From CALZIK01 sp945787635 (GTDB taxonomy: Bacteria > Acidobacteriota > Thermoanaerobaculia > Multivoradales > JAHEKO01): a stretch of 64,000 bases of DNA. Below the pieces are notes generated by a model that worked only from the letters and a program-made list of their open reading frames with translations, did no database searches and was not told where the DNA came from. The stretch spans positions 372,001-436,000 of the forward strand of contig CAMYNM010000001.1 of NCBI GenBank assembly GCA_947259725.1. Reading direction: 5' to 3'. Of this stretch, positions 62,459-64,000 are shown in pieces (within the stretch, counting starts at the first letter, position 1; every line of letters starts with the position of its first letter). A program made the position numbers and the translations under genes.

Positions 62459-64000
62459 GACGACGCGCCTTTTCGATCTTCGAGCACCAGGGCACCGGCC
62501 TCGTCGAGACGGCACGACCAGCCCGTCTCGACGACGGTCACGGTATGGGGCTCCACGACCAGGCCCGGACCGTCGAAGCTCTCCCCCGCAGTCAGCCGGG
62601 ATCGCTCGAAGATCGGCGCGTCCACGCGGCGCCCCGCGTCCCACAAGCTCTGCGTCGCCACGGGCCGACGCGACCGGGGCGACGCCGAGACCGGACCCGA
62701 CGGAAAACCATTCGACGTCGAGCGCACGGCAAGCCTCACGCTCTCGACTTCGATCTCGCGATCCCGAGGCAAGTAGCCATAGAGATTCTTGTATGCAATT
62801 CGGAATGCGGCCACCAATGTGGACGCCGAGCCGCTTTCGACCCAGGCGACGGGCAGGGTCGCTTCCTGACCCGCAAACCGCAGGAACACCGTCCGTGGTC
62901 CCGATTCCAATACCGACCTCTCGACCCCCTGCTCGACCAACGCCTCGGTGGCCTCAGCGGCGAGCTCTGCGAACACCTCCTGAAGAGCGCGTTCGGTCTC
63001 GCTCAGGGGAGCCAGCACCTGACGCTCGGTCCAGCGTTCGACCGGTGCCGCGCCCAACCCTGCCGCCGACAACAGGGCGCCGTCCGCCGGGAGCAGCACC
63101 CTACGCATGCCGAGCAGGCGCGCGAGCGCCACGGCGTGCTGGCCACCGGCACCGCCAAATGCGACCAGCGAGTAGTGCCGGGGATCGTATCCGCGGCGCA
63201 CCGAGATGGCCCGGATGGCTCCGGCCATGCGCTCGTTGGCGATCGCCAGAAACCCGGCCAGAAATGCGTCTCTAGTTGTCAAGCGGCCGGTGGCTCCCGA
63301 ACCGCCGGCGGCCGCCGATGCTTCCTCAGCAGCGTTCGGGCGGGGGGGGTCGGGGCGTCCGGCAGCCGTCTCGACCTCTTCCGCTCGACCGAGGGCCGCC
63401 TCGAGATCCACCTCGAACGGAAACCTCGACGGCACCAGCCGGCCGAGCAGGAGATTGACGTCGGTCAGCGTGAGCGGTCCTCCCGCTCCGTAGCACGCCG
63501 GTCCCGGCGCGGCGCCGGCGCTCTGGGGTCCCACGTGGACGCGGTCGGCTCGGACACCGCAAATAGAGCCTCCCCCGGCGGCCACCGTTTCCACCGCGAC
63601 CGAGGGCGACAGCAGCCGAGCTTCGCCGACGGTCGTCTCGCTGCGCAGCTCGAGCTGCTCGTCCACCCGGCTGACGTCGGTCGAGGTGCCGCCCATGTCG
63701 AAGGCGATGATGCGCTGGATCTGCGAGCTGCGCGCCGCGGCGGCGGCTCCGACCACTCCCGCGGCGGGACCGGACAAAAGACTGTCCTTGGGCCGGTACT
63801 CGGCGACACTGGACAGCCCACCGGCACTGGTCATGACGTGCAGCGACCGCGGTTGAAGGCGGCTCGACACCCCTTCGAGATAACGCTCGAGGGTGTCGGC
63901 GAGATACGCGTCCACCACGGCGGTCTGCGCGCGGGGCACGATCTTGATCCTCCGGCTGAGCCGGGAGGAGAGGGAAACGCGCTCGAATCCGGCTCGTTTC
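62455..64000 (-). CDS. hyuA: Hydantoinase A / 5-oxoprolinase alpha subunit (5' end beyond window)
   Basis: The C-terminal 514 residues of the ATPase-fold subunit. The frame is open to the window edge, starting KRAGFERVSLSSRLSRRIKI, then TAVVDAYLADTLERYLEG, the actin-like-ATPase motif IAFDMGGTSTDVSRV, GPACYGAGGPLTLTDVNLLLG, and FGGAGGQHAVALARLLG. It couples ATP hydrolysis to ring opening with HyuB. A GTG at 63939 is not the true start. Odd: an Ala/Pro/Gly-rich insertion (AGRPDPPRPNAAEEASAAAG) between the LVPSRFPFEVDL region and the next domain. Confidence 0.93.
   Translation of the reverse strand, partial: KRAGFERVSLSSRLSRRIKIVPRAQTAVVDAYLADTLERYLEGVSSRLQPRSLHVMTSAGGLSSVAEYRPKDSLLSGPAAGVVGAAAAARSSQIQRIIAFDMGGTSTDVSRVDEQLELRSETTVGEARLLSPSVAVETVAAGGGSICGVRADRVHVGPQSAGAAPGPACYGAGGPLTLTDVNLLLGRLVPSRFPFEVDLEAALGRAEEVETAAGRPDPPRPNAAEEASAAAGGSGATGRLTTRDAFLAGFLAIANERMAGAIRAISVRRGYDPRHYSLVAFGGAGGQHAVALARLLGMRRVLLPADGALLSAAGLGAAPVERWTERQVLAPLSETERALQEVFAELAAEATEALVEQGVERSVLESGPRTVFLRFAGQEATLPVAWVESGSASTLVAAFRIAYKNLYGYLPRDREIEVESVRLAVRSTSNGFPSGPVSASPRSRRPVATQSLWDAGRRVDAPIFERSRLTAGESFDGPGLVVEPHTVTVVETGWSCRLDEAGALVLEDRKGASS

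Overview
The window is GC-rich, gene-dense bacterial chromosome, with no phage or plasmid hallmark, no rRNA or tRNA I could recognise, and no CRISPR array. It carries ECF sigma factors with anti-sigma partners, SpoIIE-type phosphatases, PrsW, a decaheme cytochrome with an MtrB/PioB-type porin, Cu RND efflux and many secreted proteins of unknown role. I infer a Gram-negative soil or sediment bacterium, possibly Acidobacteriota. That assignment rests on gene content and base composition only.

Layout. 1-2440: lon, running off the left edge. 2559-7083: a rhomboid-like membrane protein, then a compact tal-pgi-pgl operon on the minus strand. 7194-9707: a copper P-type ATPase with two YHS domains. 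9763-14142: small and secreted proteins on the minus strand (two DinB-fold proteins, a PH-like protein, a TPR protein, an exported RidA and a hotdog thioesterase). 14255-18038: a secreted PI3K/SCO1664-like kinase-fold protein, a MerB-family protein interrupted by an in-frame TGA, and an anti-sigma-like gene followed by a protein built from 33 nine-residue repeats. 18105-21065: a predicted metalloprotease / beta-propeller / outer-membrane barrel protein. 21144-25195: a partner-switching operon (FHA-GAF-PP2C, RsbW-like, RsbV-like) continuing into an ECF sigma factor and a PrsW protease. 25235-30557: a membrane methyltransferase homologue, a ComEC-like metallo-beta-lactamase protein, a HAMP-PP2C sensor and small proteins. 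30640-37188: cusA, cusB, cusC and a Met/Cys/His-rich small protein, divergent from a ZIP transporter. 38179-41775: pdxH, tnaA, and ybjQ with an ECF sigma / zinc-finger anti-sigma pair. 41880-49059: a 1236-residue protein with two acetoacetate-decarboxylase-like domains, then a decaheme cytochrome and porin. 49203-60900: extracellular or polysaccharide-related enzymes (alkaline-phosphatase superfamily, GH-like, GH99-like, three SGNH proteins) with an HTH regulator, an ICMT-like protein and an atypical Nramp. 60893-64000: hydantoinase/5-oxoprolinase hyuB and hyuA, the latter cut by the right edge.

The most notable object is the MerB-family gene at 15152-15826 (minus). A single in-frame TGA sits exactly where the family has its catalytic cysteine (Cys159 of E. 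coli MerB), and the other two active-site residues (Cys and Asp) are present. Twelve bases after the TGA there is a perfect 7-bp stem with a GGUC loop, the layout of a bacterial SECIS element. This is a strong candidate for a selenocysteine-containing organomercurial lyase-like protein. Other structural curiosities are a dispersed palindromic element whose terminal CTAG supplies the stop codons of three flanking genes, a terminator hairpin that contains the start codon of the next gene, and a 10-bp tandem repeat running over a stop codon.
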